Assembly: GCF_020386975.1 (NCBI RefSeq) | Contig: NZ_JABFNK010000002.1 | Span: forward strand, 1-64,000 | Direction: 5' to 3' | Source of the DNA: Thermococcus bergensis | Lineage (GTDB): Archaea; Methanobacteriota_B; Thermococci; Thermococcales; Thermococcaceae | DNA length: 64,000 nucleotides | Shown: positions 47,630-55,376 of the stretch, piece by piece | Layout of the letters: each line of letters starts with the position of its first letter | Position numbering within the stretch: position 1 is the first letter of the stretch | The notes under the pieces: model-generated | Databases searched by the model: none | What the model was told of the DNA's origin: nothing | The model's input: the letters and a program-made list of their open reading frames with translations, nothing else | Translations under genes and position numbers: made by a program

Positions 47630-48358
47630 ATGGTTACATTTATCCCTTTCGGGGAGAAGCCCAATAAAGAAGGAGTTATGTACACCATAGAATTGTTAAA
47701 AAAGAACAAACTAATCGAGGATTTTATGATTGTCGAATCGAATAATGTAGAACTCCTTGCAGACAGAGTACCTTTAGATAAGTGCTATATCATTGGAGAG
47801 CATTTAGCAACGTATGGAATAATCAAAAGGGTAAAACCACAGTCTATAATAAGTATCGATGCTCATACTGACCTCATGCACGATTACCTTGATCACGGTT
47901 CATGGCTCGCCTATGCTCTGGAGGAGAAAGCAGTGAACAGAGCTGCGGTAGTTGGACCGGTATTGATGGTACCCACCACCGAAGGTACAAGTTTATGGGT
48001 AAGAAGAGTTAAAATCTTCCCTGCACTCCCAAGAACCAGAAAAGTAAGAGGAAAATGGAAAGCATACAAAAGCCTAAAAACTTCCCCAATAGACGAAATA
48101 ATTGCAGAAATGCGAAGATACCTTGGAAAAGAAGTCTACCTGACAGTTGACATGGACGTTCTAAAGCCCGAATATAAGATTGCCAGATTTCAGCATGGAG
48201 AGCTCACCTTGGAAGAGCTGTTAGAACTTATAAGCGAAATTAAGAAAAACTTCAAGATAGTAGCATGTGATATAGCGGAAATTTCAGACAAAATAAAAAG
48301 ATCAAAACTTGGAAAGAAAGCTTTGATTGAAGTTTACAGGGCACTTATAGGTGAGTAA
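47630..48358 (+). CDS. Arginase/agmatinase-family ureohydrolase
   Basis: 242 aa, shorter than typical agmatinase (about 300). Metal ligands are present: His in IIGEHLA (about 55), DAHTD in SIDAHTDL (about 82) and DMD in LTVDMDV (about 172). The substrate loop differs from agmatinase, so the substrate is uncertain. Divergent from hps-phi; followed at once by two small genes. Confidence 0.8.
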   Translation: MVTFIPFGEKPNKEGVMYTIELLKKNKLIEDFMIVESNNVELLADRVPLDKCYIIGEHLATYGIIKRVKPQSIISIDAHTDLMHDYLDHGSWLAYALEEKAVNRAAVVGPVLMVPTTEGTSLWVRRVKIFPALPRTRKVRGKWKAYKSLKTSPIDEIIAEMRRYLGKEVYLTVDMDVLKPEYKIARFQHGELTLEELLELISEIKKNFKIVACDIAEISDKIKRSKLGKKALIEVYRALIGE

Positions 48359-48359
48359 A

Positions 48360-48680
48360 ATGGTACTAAGCGACAGAGAAATTAGAGAGATAATCACCCC
48401 TCTCCTTCTGTCCGGCGCAAAGATGCTCGATAAACACTGTCCGAAATGCGGCTCCCCACTTTTTGAACTAAATGGAAAGGTTTTTTGCCCAATTTGTGAA
48501 CACAGAAAAAGAGAGGAAAAGGTTGAGCTAAAAAGTGTTGAAGAAAGCCTTCTAGAAAAATTAAGGTTATTGGCAAACCAGCTTCCTGACGACATTGAGG
48601 AGTTAAAAAGATATTTGGAAGTTATGAAGATGATAGTAGAACTGCTGGAGAAGTATAAGAAAATGGAGGGAGTAGAATGA
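48360..48680 (+). CDS. Zinc-ribbon protein of the Sjogren's antigen p27 family
   Basis: 106 aa from ATG 48360 behind GGTGAG. An N-terminal helix (REIITPLLLSGAKML) and a CPKCGSPL...CPIC zinc ribbon (about 25-45) are the family signature, followed by an acidic helical tail. Function unknown. Overlaps the next gene by ATGA. Confidence 0.85.
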   Translation: MVLSDREIREIITPLLLSGAKMLDKHCPKCGSPLFELNGKVFCPICEHRKREEKVELKSVEESLLEKLRLLANQLPDDIEELKRYLEVMKMIVELLEKYKKMEGVE

Positions 48681-48844
48681 AGCACCTGAAGATTTTGAAT
48701 ATACTCACAAAAGAAATGACAACAGAAGAAATTGCAAAAGAAAGTGGCTTGAGCTTAGCCGAGACAAGAAGATTTTTGCTCAGACTTCTGGAGCAAGGCA
48801 AGATTGAGAGCGTTGAAAGAGATGGAAAATCTTTTGGAAATTGA
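48677..48844 (+). CDS. Small helix-turn-helix protein (55 aa)
   Basis: Starts MKHLKILNILTKEM. A helix-turn-helix follows, TEEIAKESGLSLAETRRFLL (about 17-36), with a short wing RDGKSF. The ATG overlaps the stop of the zinc-ribbon gene as ATGA. Probably a DNA-binding protein, with no regulon evident. Confidence 0.7.
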   Translation: MKHLKILNILTKEMTTEEIAKESGLSLAETRRFLLRLLEQGKIESVERDGKSFGN

Positions 48845-48892
48845 AAGAAAAAAGCAGGGAAGAGGAAGAGTTTAAGTACCTTTAAGTTCCCT

Positions 48893-49687
48893 TTAAACTT
48901 TCTCCGCTTTTTCCCAGTATTCATTGAACTTTCCTTTAAAGAGCTCAACTACTCTAAAGTCCTTTATCCAGACCTGGGTCTCGTAGTTAAAGTATCTCGC
49001 TGCCAAGTCCTCTAAAGCAAAGAACACTTCCTCGTCACAAATTAGCATGGGGAGCTCTATTTTGTCAAGTACTTTAAGCTCAAGCTTTCCTTCTTTGTAG
49101 TAGTCCATTATCTTTGATGTCTCAATTCTTGGGAGAACTTGTTTGGATACTATTATTTTTGCATTAACTCCCCTATCGACGGCTTTTGTTAGCTCTTCAT
49201 CGAGGTTCGCCGCGATGTAGCCGTTATCTGCCAGCAGTATTTCCTTTTCAACCTCTTCAAGCATCTCCTGAGTCTTGAGAGTTGAGTTTCTAATACCCCT
49301 AACTACCCAAACTCTCTCCACTCCATATTTGGGAACCTCTGTTTCTATTAACGGAGTCATGAGTTCTAAGAGTTCCTCCTTAGCCTTCTTCTTGGCTTCA
49401 AGTTCCTCTTTTACTCTAACCTGCCAGTCCTCAATGAACTTCTCAAGAACGTTTTTGGGGTGCACTGGCCTGTATTTGTTGGCTTTTCCGGGCTGGCTTA
49501 ATGCAAACCCCTTCTTTTCCAAACTCCTCAAAACGTCGTAAGTTCTTGGAGCTGGTACTTCGGAAACACTCGCAAGCTCTGCGGGTGTGAGAACCCCAAA
49601 GGCGACCAATGCAACATAAGCCCTAGCCTCATACAAGTTCAGTTCAAAGTGCTCCTGTAAAAGCTCTACCATTCTTTCTTTCACCAT
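48893..49687 (-). CDS. Chromatin protein TrmBL2
   Basis: 264 aa, the length of T. kodakarensis TrmBL2, with an N-terminal winged helix (LNLYEARAYVALVAFG and LASVSEVPAPRTYDVLRSLE). The remainder is the TrmB-like ligand domain, here with no known sugar. TrmBL2 coats DNA as thick filaments and represses many genes. A strong site GAAGAGGTGAT precedes the ATG. IS-A copy 3 lies 62 bp upstream, 3 bp beyond the TATA box AATTTATATA (49727-49736). Confidence 0.92.
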   Translation of the reverse strand: MVKERMVELLQEHFELNLYEARAYVALVAFGVLTPAELASVSEVPAPRTYDVLRSLEKKGFALSQPGKANKYRPVHPKNVLEKFIEDWQVRVKEELEAKKKAKEELLELMTPLIETEVPKYGVERVWVVRGIRNSTLKTQEMLEEVEKEILLADNGYIAANLDEELTKAVDRGVNAKIIVSKQVLPRIETSKIMDYYKEGKLELKVLDKIELPMLICDEEVFFALEDLAARYFNYETQVWIKDFRVVELFKGKFNEYWEKAEKV

Positions 49688-49749
49688 TTTTAATCACCTC
49701 TTCTATTTGTAAAATCTCCAAAGACCTATATAAATTTTTTCTTATTGAT

Positions 49750-50618
49750 GGGCGTGTTTATAGTAACCTTTATTAGGGTTTTTGCTGAATTCTTTCAGGT
49801 GGTTGTCGTGATCCCCAGATGGGATCACAGACTCAAAGACCCTGAAAGCGTGGCATTCGCAATTCTTGACGTTTTAGCAGACTTCGAATCAGAAGGAAAG
49901 CTGAAGAACCTGCCAAAATCCAAAAAATTTCCAGTAAAAACAATACTGGCAATACTCCTCTTTAAACAATACTACAACCTACCCCTCAGAGACGCCCAGC
50001 ACTACGGCAGAAAATTCTTCGGAGCAAACATTCACTACTCAACCCTCCACAACTGGGAGAAAAAGCTGAACCTCGAAGAACTGACAAACCACCTCCTGAA
50101 AAAACTCCAGAAATTACCCTACGCCAGCACTCAAGCAGACTCAACCATTATTACAAATAAAAAAAGGGTAGGATAGAAGTTCAGGCAATAACGAGAATCC
50201 TGCCGGGTTTACTGTATCCGGTTGCTGTGAAGATCACAACTTCTGAGAACGAGCTGATTGAACTCCTGCCGGGGGGTTCTGGGAATTTTTATGCTGATGG
50301 GGCTTATGATTCAAAGAAAGTTCTGAACACTGTGGTGGAAAAGGGTTATCGGCCGATTGTTAAGAAAACTAAGAACGCTCCAGGTGGTTTTGGTAGTAAG
50401 AAGAGAGACAGAGTGTTTTCTGAAGAAGAGTACAGGCATAGGAATCCTCATGAGGGGTTCTGGGGTGCGTTTACAACGTGGTTTGGCAGTAGGATCCCCT
50501 GTTTTCTGAAAAAGACTACTGTAACCCGAATCCTGCTTGGGGTAATGTGTTATGGTCTGAAAATCCTCCTCAGAGTCAAATACTGTTTAAATAACAGGGG
50601 GTGAAACTAAACACGCCC
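49750..50618 (+). mobile_element. Insertion sequence IS-A copy 3
   Basis: 869 bp. Target duplication TCTTATTGAT at 49740-49749 and 50619-50628. Its transposase 5' end faces the trmBL2 promoter, so the two genes diverge. Differs from copy 4 at only a few bases, including A for G in the transposase ribosome site (AGGTGGTT). Confidence 0.96.
49808..50604 (+). CDS. IS-A transposase (two frames, -1 slip)
   Basis: Frame A from the proposed GTG at 49808 to a TAG near 50176 (an in-frame GTG at 49754 lies in the terminal repeat without its own ribosome site). Frame B runs on to 50604. The slip tract is A7 at 50159-50165, flanked as T-AAA-AAA-AG, giving about 265 aa. The start codon is the first base-paired triplet of the hairpin 49808-49828. 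Confidence 0.82.
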
Positions 50619-50768
50619 TCTTATTGATTTTAGTTGCACTTTTTCTAATTGTAATTTTATTTTGACTGCATAAATATGCAATTCTGTTACTATTAAAATA
50701 GTTAAAAATACACAACAAAGCATGTAACATGCATTTACACATAACCCTGTTACAGAGCAGTGAATTTA

Positions 50769-50788
50769 AACAAAGTGAACACTTTGTT
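50769..50788. promoter_or_regulatory. 20-bp palindrome upstream of the toprim/dnaG genes
   Basis: Perfect arms AACAAAGTG and CACTTTGTT with a 2-bp centre. A TATA-like CTTTATAATA follows at about 50808-50818, some 30 bp before the gene at 50848. The region 50619-50847 also holds TGCATA-AA-TATGCA (50667-50680), GCATG-TAA-CATGC (50720-50732) and three TGTTAC/GTAACA half-sites. A multi-site operator is likely; no protein is known. Confidence 0.45.
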
Positions 50789-50847
50789 GAATTTTCACTT
50801 CCCAAAACTTTATAATACTATCGAACTCTCATCATCATGACGGCAAT

Positions 50848-51228
50848 ATGTACGCCGAAAATTATAAAAGATTCGAACAAATTATAGACAAATTGCGAGA
50901 GTTTGAAGGTGTTATCCTCGTAGAGGGGATGCGAGACGAGGTGGCCTTACGAAAATTGGGGGTCGAAACGGAGATAATTAGGCTTTCCCGCTTACCATTG
51001 CCGGAAGTCGCTTTAATAGCCTCTCACTATCATGAAGTCATGATATTAACAGATTTTGACAGAAAGGGTGAAGAACTGGCCAAAAAACTGACCCAGTATT
51101 TAGAAGGGTATAAGTGCAGAGTAGACACAGAAACACGAAGAGAGCTCAAGAAAATAGCAAAAAAAGACATCAAGGGCATTGAGGACCTTTACTCTCTCTA
51201 CATCCGGGTTAAGGATCTCCGTTTCTGA
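50848..51228 (+). CDS. Small toprim-domain protein
   Basis: 126 aa. The toprim fold is seen as VILVEGMRDEVALRKLG (catalytic Glu, about 24) and LTDFDRKGEELAKKL (DxD, about 72). Small stand-alone toprims include RNase M5-like nucleases and primase relatives. It lies 110 bp upstream of dnaG, which has a second toprim domain. An ATG at 50838 is out of frame. Confidence 0.8.
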   Translation: MYAENYKRFEQIIDKLREFEGVILVEGMRDEVALRKLGVETEIIRLSRLPLPEVALIASHYHEVMILTDFDRKGEELAKKLTQYLEGYKCRVDTETRRELKKIAKKDIKGIEDLYSLYIRVKDLRF

Positions 51229-51337
51229 CCCCCACAAGGAGGGGTATGGATTGAAGAGAAGAAATACTACAATCCAGCAAATTTTGATTGAAAAGCAAAG
51301 AATGTTAAAAAAGAAAGAAGCAGAAGAAGGTGATAAC

Positions 51338-52663
51338 ATGGCTGCAAAGGATGATTTTGGAACAACAAAATATGTAATCCACGCAGAGTTTGAAGCAAAC
51401 GGAATTGTTGAAAGGCCTGATGTTGTGGGTGCTATTTTTGGACAGACTGAAGGTTTGCTTGGAGATGATTTGGATTTAAGAGAACTTCAAAAAACTGGAA
51501 GAATTGGAAGGATTAAGGTTGATGTTCACACAAGAGCTGGAAAAAGTTATGGAACAATAACAATACCCTCCAGCCTGGATAGAGTAGAAACAGCAATACT
51601 GGCAGCTGCTCTAGAAACAATAGACCGTATAGGACCTTCTGAGGCCAGGATTAGGGTAATAAGAATCGAGGATGTCAGGGCAACAAAGAGAAAATACATC
51701 ATAGAGAGAGCCAAAGAGATACTTGAGACTCTTATGGAAGAAGAGATCCCAGAAACACAGGAGATTACCGAGGAAGTTAAGAAAGAAGTGAGGGCTAAAG
51801 AGCTCATTGAATACGGTCCAGAGAAGCTCCCAGCTGGCCCACACGTGCCGTTCTCGGATTCAATTATTGTGGTCGAGGGAAGAGCAGATGTGCTTAACCT
51901 TCTAAAACATGGAATTAAGAACGCCATAGCCGTGGAAGGAACTTCAGTTCCAGAGACAATAATCAAACTCAGCAAAGAGAGAATAGTAACCGCATTTACC
52001 GATGGAGACAGAGGTGGAGAACTCATACTTAAGGAACTCCTCCAAGTTGCCGACATTGACTACGTTGCCAGAGCTCCAGAAGGAAAAGAGGTAGAAGAGC
52101 TTACAAAGAAAGAGATAATCAAGTCTTTAAGGAGCAAAGTTCCAGCTGAGCAGGTTATAAATGAGCTCTTTGCTAAAGGGAAGAGCTTCTACGAGATTGT
52201 TAAGGAGAGAGAACAACAAAAGGCCAGCCACCCACAGCCCATAGAACCAAAGATAGAAGAGCCCAAGAGAGAGAAAGTCGCTGAGTCCCAAAAAGAAGCC
52301 ACAAGCGGACCAAAAGTCGAAGTAAAGCCCCCAACAAGAGAAGAAAAGTTCGTAAAGCCAATACAACCCCCCAAAGCTCCAGAACTTGATGAATTCAAAG
52401 ATTTGATCGAAAAAGTGAAAAAGGACTCCACAGCCATTCTCTTAGATGAAAATAAGAACATAATCGCAGAGATACCAGTGAGAGACCTGCTTACCTCCAT
52501 AAACGACAAAGAAAACGTATACGCGATAATATTCAATGGAATCATAACCCAGAGACTGATAGACATAGTGAGCGAGAAGGGAATCAAGTACCTAATAGGC
52601 GCAAGAAAGAGCAATGTGGTTAGAAGACCTGTTGATCTCAAAATAATAACCTTCGCAGAATGA
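51338..52663 (+). CDS. dnaG: Archaeal DnaG-like protein
   Basis: 441 aa. The toprim domain has E180 in IIVVEGRADV and D222/D224 in TDGDRGGE. A proline- and charge-rich linker (about 280-350) precedes a C-terminal domain. In archaea this protein is a subunit of the RNA exosome that favours poly(A) tails; primase activity is also reported. The ATG at 51338 has AGGTGAT, which excludes the longer open frame upstream. Confidence 0.94.
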   Translation: MAAKDDFGTTKYVIHAEFEANGIVERPDVVGAIFGQTEGLLGDDLDLRELQKTGRIGRIKVDVHTRAGKSYGTITIPSSLDRVETAILAAALETIDRIGPSEARIRVIRIEDVRATKRKYIIERAKEILETLMEEEIPETQEITEEVKKEVRAKELIEYGPEKLPAGPHVPFSDSIIVVEGRADVLNLLKHGIKNAIAVEGTSVPETIIKLSKERIVTAFTDGDRGGELILKELLQVADIDYVARAPEGKEVEELTKKEIIKSLRSKVPAEQVINELFAKGKSFYEIVKEREQQKASHPQPIEPKIEEPKREKVAESQKEATSGPKVEVKPPTREEKFVKPIQPPKAPELDEFKDLIEKVKKDSTAILLDENKNIIAEIPVRDLLTSINDKENVYAIIFNGIITQRLIDIVSEKGIKYLIGARKSNVVRRPVDLKIITFAE

Positions 52664-52667
52664 AAAC

Positions 52668-52738
52668 TTCTTTTCTCTTTTTAATATTTGAAAACTTTCA
52701 ATCAAAAAACTTCTGATTGGTATTAAAAAAATAAAAAA
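52668..52738. terminator. T-rich bidirectional terminator region
   Basis: Between convergent dnaG and rpl24e. The + strand has CTTCTTTTCTCTTTTT and the - strand a T-rich run opposite the A tract near 52727-52738. Oligo-T tracts terminate archaeal RNA polymerase. No stem needed. Confidence 0.45.
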
Positions 52739-52739
52739 G

Positions 52740-52940
52740 TCACTTCTTAGCTCTCTGGAGCTTTGCTTCTTCAAAAGCCTTTGTCCATTTGAGCTTTCTT
52801 GGGTTTCTACCCATAAAGAAGTACTTTTCGCATTTCCTTGAGCAGAAGAAATAAACTCTTCCATCGTTTCTGACGTACATCTTTCCCGTTCCTGGCTCGA
52901 ATTCCTTTCCGCAGTATGAGCAGACATTCCACCTTGCCAT
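52740..52940 (-). CDS. rpl24e: Ribosomal protein L24e
   Basis: 66 aa of the large subunit. The zinc ribbon is [15 protein letters not shown] (about 7-21) with a second pair in [10 protein letters not shown]. Basic C-terminus. Last gene of the L7Ae-S28e-L24e operon, 5 bp from S28e. Confidence 0.97.
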   Translation of the reverse strand: MARWNVCSYCGKEFEPGTGKMYVRNDGRVYFFCSRKCEKYFFMGRNPRKLKWTKAFEEAKLQRAKK

Positions 52941-52945
52941 TCACA

Positions 52946-53158
52946 TCACCTTCTTGCTTTGATCTCTCTTGCTTCTCTTTCTGTCTCTCTGAGGATAACT
53001 ATGTCGCCAATTCTAACTGGCCCCTTAACGTTTCTTCTAATTACTCTACCCTTGTCCATTCCTTCAAGAACGCGAACCTTTACTTGAGTGACCTCACCGG
53101 TAACTCCGGTTCTTCCTACAATTTCGATGACCTCTGCAGGGTATCCATCATCTGCCAT
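52946..53158 (-). CDS. rps28e: Ribosomal protein S28e
   Basis: 70 aa small-subunit OB-fold protein. [19 protein letters not shown] (about 15-33) and [19 protein letters not shown] are family hallmarks. Middle gene of the ribosomal operon. Confidence 0.97.
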   Translation of the reverse strand: MADDGYPAEVIEIVGRTGVTGEVTQVKVRVLEGMDKGRVIRRNVKGPVRIGDIVILRETEREAREIKARR

Positions 53159-53227
53159 GTCTCACACCTCTAGTTCAATTATAATAATGAAAGCTCGCAC
53201 ATCCTAATGAAAGTGAGGAAAGGGAGC

Positions 53228-53599
53228 TCACTTGGCGAGCTCCCTTACTTTCATGGCGATTTCCTCAACGAGTTCGCGAGCCTTACCAGGCTCGATTATA
53301 GCAACGCTTGCAGCTGGAACTTCAATACCAGCAGCAGCACCAAGTTCTTTTTTGCTTGGAACATAAATGTATGGGATTTCTTTCTCCTCACAGAGGGGTG
53401 GCAAGTGAGCAACGATTTCCTCTGGGTCGACGTCCTCTGCGATTACAACGAGCTTTGCCTGGCCCCTCTCAACAGCTTTTGTTGTCTCGTTTGTACCCTT
53501 TCTAATTTTTCCGGTGTCTCTTGCAATCTCAACTGCTTCAAGAGCTTTCTCGGCGAGTTCCTTTGGAACCTCAAACTTTACGTAACTTGGCTTTGCCAT
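53228..53599 (-). CDS. rpl7ae: Ribosomal protein L7Ae (K-turn binding)
   Basis: 123 aa. It binds kink-turns in 23S rRNA, RNase P RNA and box C/D and H/ACA guide RNAs. [20 protein letters not shown] (about 34-53) is the RNA-binding signature. The ATG at 53599 follows GGAGGGATG. The promoter TATA-like box at 53659-53667 is 4 bp from the IS-A copy 4 duplication. Confidence 0.97.
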   Translation of the reverse strand: MAKPSYVKFEVPKELAEKALEAVEIARDTGKIRKGTNETTKAVERGQAKLVVIAEDVDPEEIVAHLPPLCEEKEIPYIYVPSKKELGAAAGIEVPAASVAIIEPGKARELVEEIAMKVRELAK

Positions 53600-53681
53600 T
53601 TCACATCCCTCCACAATTCATCGTTCATCGAGTCATCAAGTTAGGGAAGGACGCTTGCTTTTTAAATCTTTCCTTTTAAAA

Positions 53682-54550
53682 GGGCGTGTTTATAGTAACC
53701 TTTATTAGGGTTTTTGCTGAATTCTTTCGGGTGGTTGTCGTGATCCCCAGATGGGATCACAGACTCAAAGACCCTGAAAGCGTGGCATTCGCAATTCTTG
53801 ACGTTTTAGCAGACTTCGAATCAGAAGGAAAGCTGAAGAACCTGCCAAAATCCAAAAAATTTCCAGTAAAAACAATACTGGCAATACTCCTCTTTAAACA
53901 ATACTACAACCTACCTCTCAGAGACGCCCAGCACTACGGCAGAAAATTCTTCGGAGCAAACATTCACTACTCAACCCTCCACAACTGGGAGAAAAAGCTG
54001 AACCTCGAAGAACTGACAAACCACCTCCTGAAAAAACTCCAGAAATTACCCTACGCCAGCACTCAAGCAGACTCAACCATTATTACAAATAAAAAAAGGG
54101 CAGGATAGAAGTTCAGGCAATAACGAGAATCCTGCCGGGTTTACTGTATCCGGTTGCTGTGAAGATCACAACTTCTGAGAACGAGCTGATTGAACTCCTG
54201 CCGGGGGGTTCTGGGAATTTTTATGCTGATGGGGCTTATGATTCAAAGAAAGTTCTGAACACTGTGGTGGAAAAGGGTTATCGGCCGATTGTTAAGAAAA
54301 CTAAGAACGCTCCAGGTGGTTTTGGTAGTAAGAAGAGAGACAGAGTGTTTTCTGAAGAAGAGTACAGGCATAGGAATCCTCATGAGGGGTTCTGGGGTGC
54401 GTTTACAACGTGGTTTGGCAGTAGGATCCCCTGTTTTCTGAAAAAGACTACTGTAACCCGAATCCTGCTTGGGGTAATGTGTTATGGTCTGAAAATCCTC
54501 CTCAGAGTCAAATACTGTTTAAATAACAGGGGGTGAAACTAAACACGCCC
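53682..54550 (+). mobile_element. Insertion sequence IS-A copy 4
   Basis: 869 bp. Target duplication CCTTTTAAAA at 53672-53681 and 54551-54560. Its transposase 5' end faces the rpl7ae promoter. The right duplication overlaps the target site of an IS6-type element, so the two form a mobile block from 53672 to 55352. Confidence 0.96.
53740..54536 (+). CDS. IS-A transposase (two frames, -1 slip)
   Basis: GTG at 53740 with GGTGGTT at 53730-53736. A TATA-like GTTTATAG in the terminal repeat (about 53687-53694) would give an RNA starting near 53715. Frame A ends at 54108 and frame B at 54536. They join at A7 54091-54097: codons AAA AAA then slip to AAG, 119 plus 146 residues. DDE residues: D in TQADST, D in ADGAYDS, E in YRHRNPHE. 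Hairpin 53740-53760 begins at the start codon. Confidence 0.84.
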
Positions 54551-54563
54551 CCTTTTAAAATAA

Positions 54564-55344
54564 GATACTGTTAGGATAACTGGGGCATCACCTCCTGAAG
54601 CCATTCAGTAACATCACCAGGCGGATCACCAAAACTAGAATGAATTCTGACAAAATTATACCAGAAGGCAAACAGAAAAACAAACCTATGAACCCTCCTC
54701 CAGTCTTTACCCCTGAAATTATTCCAGAAACGCTTCGTCCTCTCCTTCAACGTCCTAAACCAGCGCTCAACACTGTTCCTCGGCCCGAAAGTCACATGCA
54801 GATAACCCAACCTCAAACTCTTAAAAGCAGACTTATACCAGCTCGCCCTGTCAACCAGAAAGACAGGCTGCCCTTCACACGACTTTAAAACAACCAGAAT
54901 GAAATCCCTGGCAACCCACCAGTTTCTAACAGTCGTAATCCAGACTGCTAAAACTTCCTTGCTCTCAACGTCAATTGCAGCCCAGAGGTATCTTTTCTTC
55001 CCGTTGATTTTTATTACTGTTTCGTCAACTGCGATGAAGTTTCGCTGTTTTTTGACTGCGAGGATTTTTGGCTTGTAAACTGCTTCTGCGAGTTTTTGGA
55101 CTGCCTCCCAGACTGTTACGTGACTGATTTTGAGTATTCTGGCGGTTTGCCGGTAACTGAGGCCTCGCAGGTATAATTCTACTCCCCTGATTTTCTTTTC
55201 TGGTGGGATTTTGTTGCGACGAAAGGGTTTTAAGGCTGAAACCACCCAGTAAATAATGGTTTCAGACTTCATGTTCCCCCTTCTTTTTCTAAAGTACTGC
55301 CAGTAACTTAAACCTGACACCCCACAGCTTATCCTAACAGTATC
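54564..55344 (-). mobile_element. IS6-family insertion sequence
   Basis: 781 bp. Terminal inverted repeats start GATACTGTTAGGATAA. An 8-bp duplication TAAAATAA lies at 54556-54563 and 55345-55352, the size usual for IS6. It sits directly beside the right end of IS-A copy 4 and 32 bp from the end of aglB. Confidence 0.95.
54571..55272 (-). CDS. IS6-family transposase
   Basis: 233 aa, the length of Pyrococcus IS6 transposases. An N-terminal helix-turn-helix (SYRQTARILKISHVTVWEAV) is followed by the DDE core: D in IAVDETVIKINGK, AAIDVESKEVLA, D in VFLVDRASW and E in RNSVERWFRTLK. The ATG at 55272 (MKSETIIYW) is taken; the frame is open further upstream but into the terminal repeat. Confidence 0.92.
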   Translation of the reverse strand: MKSETIIYWVVSALKPFRRNKIPPEKKIRGVELYLRGLSYRQTARILKISHVTVWEAVQKLAEAVYKPKILAVKKQRNFIAVDETVIKINGKKRYLWAAIDVESKEVLAVWITTVRNWWVARDFILVVLKSCEGQPVFLVDRASWYKSAFKSLRLGYLHVTFGPRNSVERWFRTLKERTKRFWNNFRGKDWRRVHRFVFLFAFWYNFVRIHSSFGDPPGDVTEWLQEVMPQLS

Positions 55345-55376
55345 TAAAATAAACAAAAAAGGAGACAATAACGGGA

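Noticed and set aside
51547-52056. Open frame of 169 aa antisense to dnaG
   Set aside because: Shadow of a strongly supported gene; no ribosome site or family motif.
53606-53640. Possible box C/D RNA upstream of rpl7ae (repeated GATGA on the - strand)
   Set aside because: No proper C box (RTGATGA) with a paired D box (CTGA) at suitable spacing; it is more likely leader sequence.
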